Below are positions 5,464 to 5,510 of a stretch of DNA of 5,510 nt, one piece after another. The stretch comes from an uncultured Prevotellaceae bacterium (lineage in GTDB: Bacteria > Bacteroidota > Bacteroidia > Bacteroidales > Bacteroidaceae). A program made the translations under genes and the position numbers. A model generated the notes under the pieces. It did not search any database. It was not told where the DNA came from and was given only the letters and a program-made list of their open reading frames with translations. Every line of letters begins with the position of its first letter. Within the stretch, counting starts at the first letter, position 1. The stretch covers positions 1-5,510 of the forward strand of contig CAMPCG010000211.1 in NCBI GenBank assembly GCA_946644025.1, written 5' to 3'.

Positions 5464-5510
5464 GGGGGGGGATGGGTGTTGGGGTGGGTGATGGGTGGGT
5501 GATGGGGGGG
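5464..5510 (+). repeat. G-rich repeat upstream of the dGTPase gene, G-quadruplex-capable
   Basis: Seven runs of three or more G (5464-5471, 5474-5476, 5481-5484, 5486-5488, 5493-5495, 5497-5499, 5504-5510) are separated by loops of 1-4 bases. Two copies of an 11-bp unit, GGTGATGGGTG and a close variant, start at 5487 and 5498. The array reaches the window edge and is incomplete. It begins 8 bp before the dGTPase start codon, with G on the template strand for that gene and C in the message. No TAnnTTTG box is present on the minus strand here, so the promoter must lie beyond the window or the leader includes this tract. Confidence 0.75.

Overview
The window looks like chromosomal DNA from a member of the Bacteroidota, most likely a Prevotella-type member of the Bacteroidales. 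The evidence is of four kinds. Three upstream regions match the Bacteroidota promoter form TTTG ... TAnnTTTG. No start codon has a clear Shine-Dalgarno sequence. The secreted family 2 glycoside hydrolase has the architecture common in gut Bacteroidales. The HD-domain dNTPase has the N-terminus typical of that order. The genus is an inference, because there is no rRNA or other marker gene here.

Layout, left to right. Bases 1-81 hold no recognisable gene, only a GC-rich stretch with two competing small hairpins. Bases 82-267 (minus strand) encode a 61-residue charged helical protein of unknown function. It is divergent from an AraC-family regulator gene at 358-1254 (plus strand). The gap of about 90 bp between them carries two back-to-back promoters and three direct repeats beginning AAAGTT, spaced exactly 21 bp apart, as expected for an AraC-type binding site. 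A 119-bp gap with three small inverted repeats and a good promoter leads into a secreted 852-residue GH2 glycosidase (1374-3932, plus strand). A dGTPase-like HD-domain phosphohydrolase (4118-5455, minus strand) converges on it.

The 185 bp between the two convergent genes are the most striking part. Eight 11-bp G-rich units point one way and five point the other, and together they form a 50-bp, 92% matched inverted repeat around a 24-bp loop. A second G-rich array, also with an 11-bp period, lies directly upstream of the dGTPase gene and runs off the window. A third simple repeat, five 7-bp units, sits inside the GH2 gene and appears to have inserted about 14 residues in frame into a linker.

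How the genes may work together: the regulator probably controls its own promoter and the divergent small gene through the 21-bp repeats. A link to the GH2 gene is possible from position alone, but the same repeat is not evident in front of GH2. The GH2 enzyme would act on a beta-linked sugar in the periplasm; no SusC/SusD pair is present in the window. The dGTPase is a housekeeping nucleotide-pool enzyme, unrelated in function and sharing only the intergenic hairpin. No mobile element, CRISPR array or defence system was recognised. The unusual content is regulatory and repeat structure rather than a new protein system.
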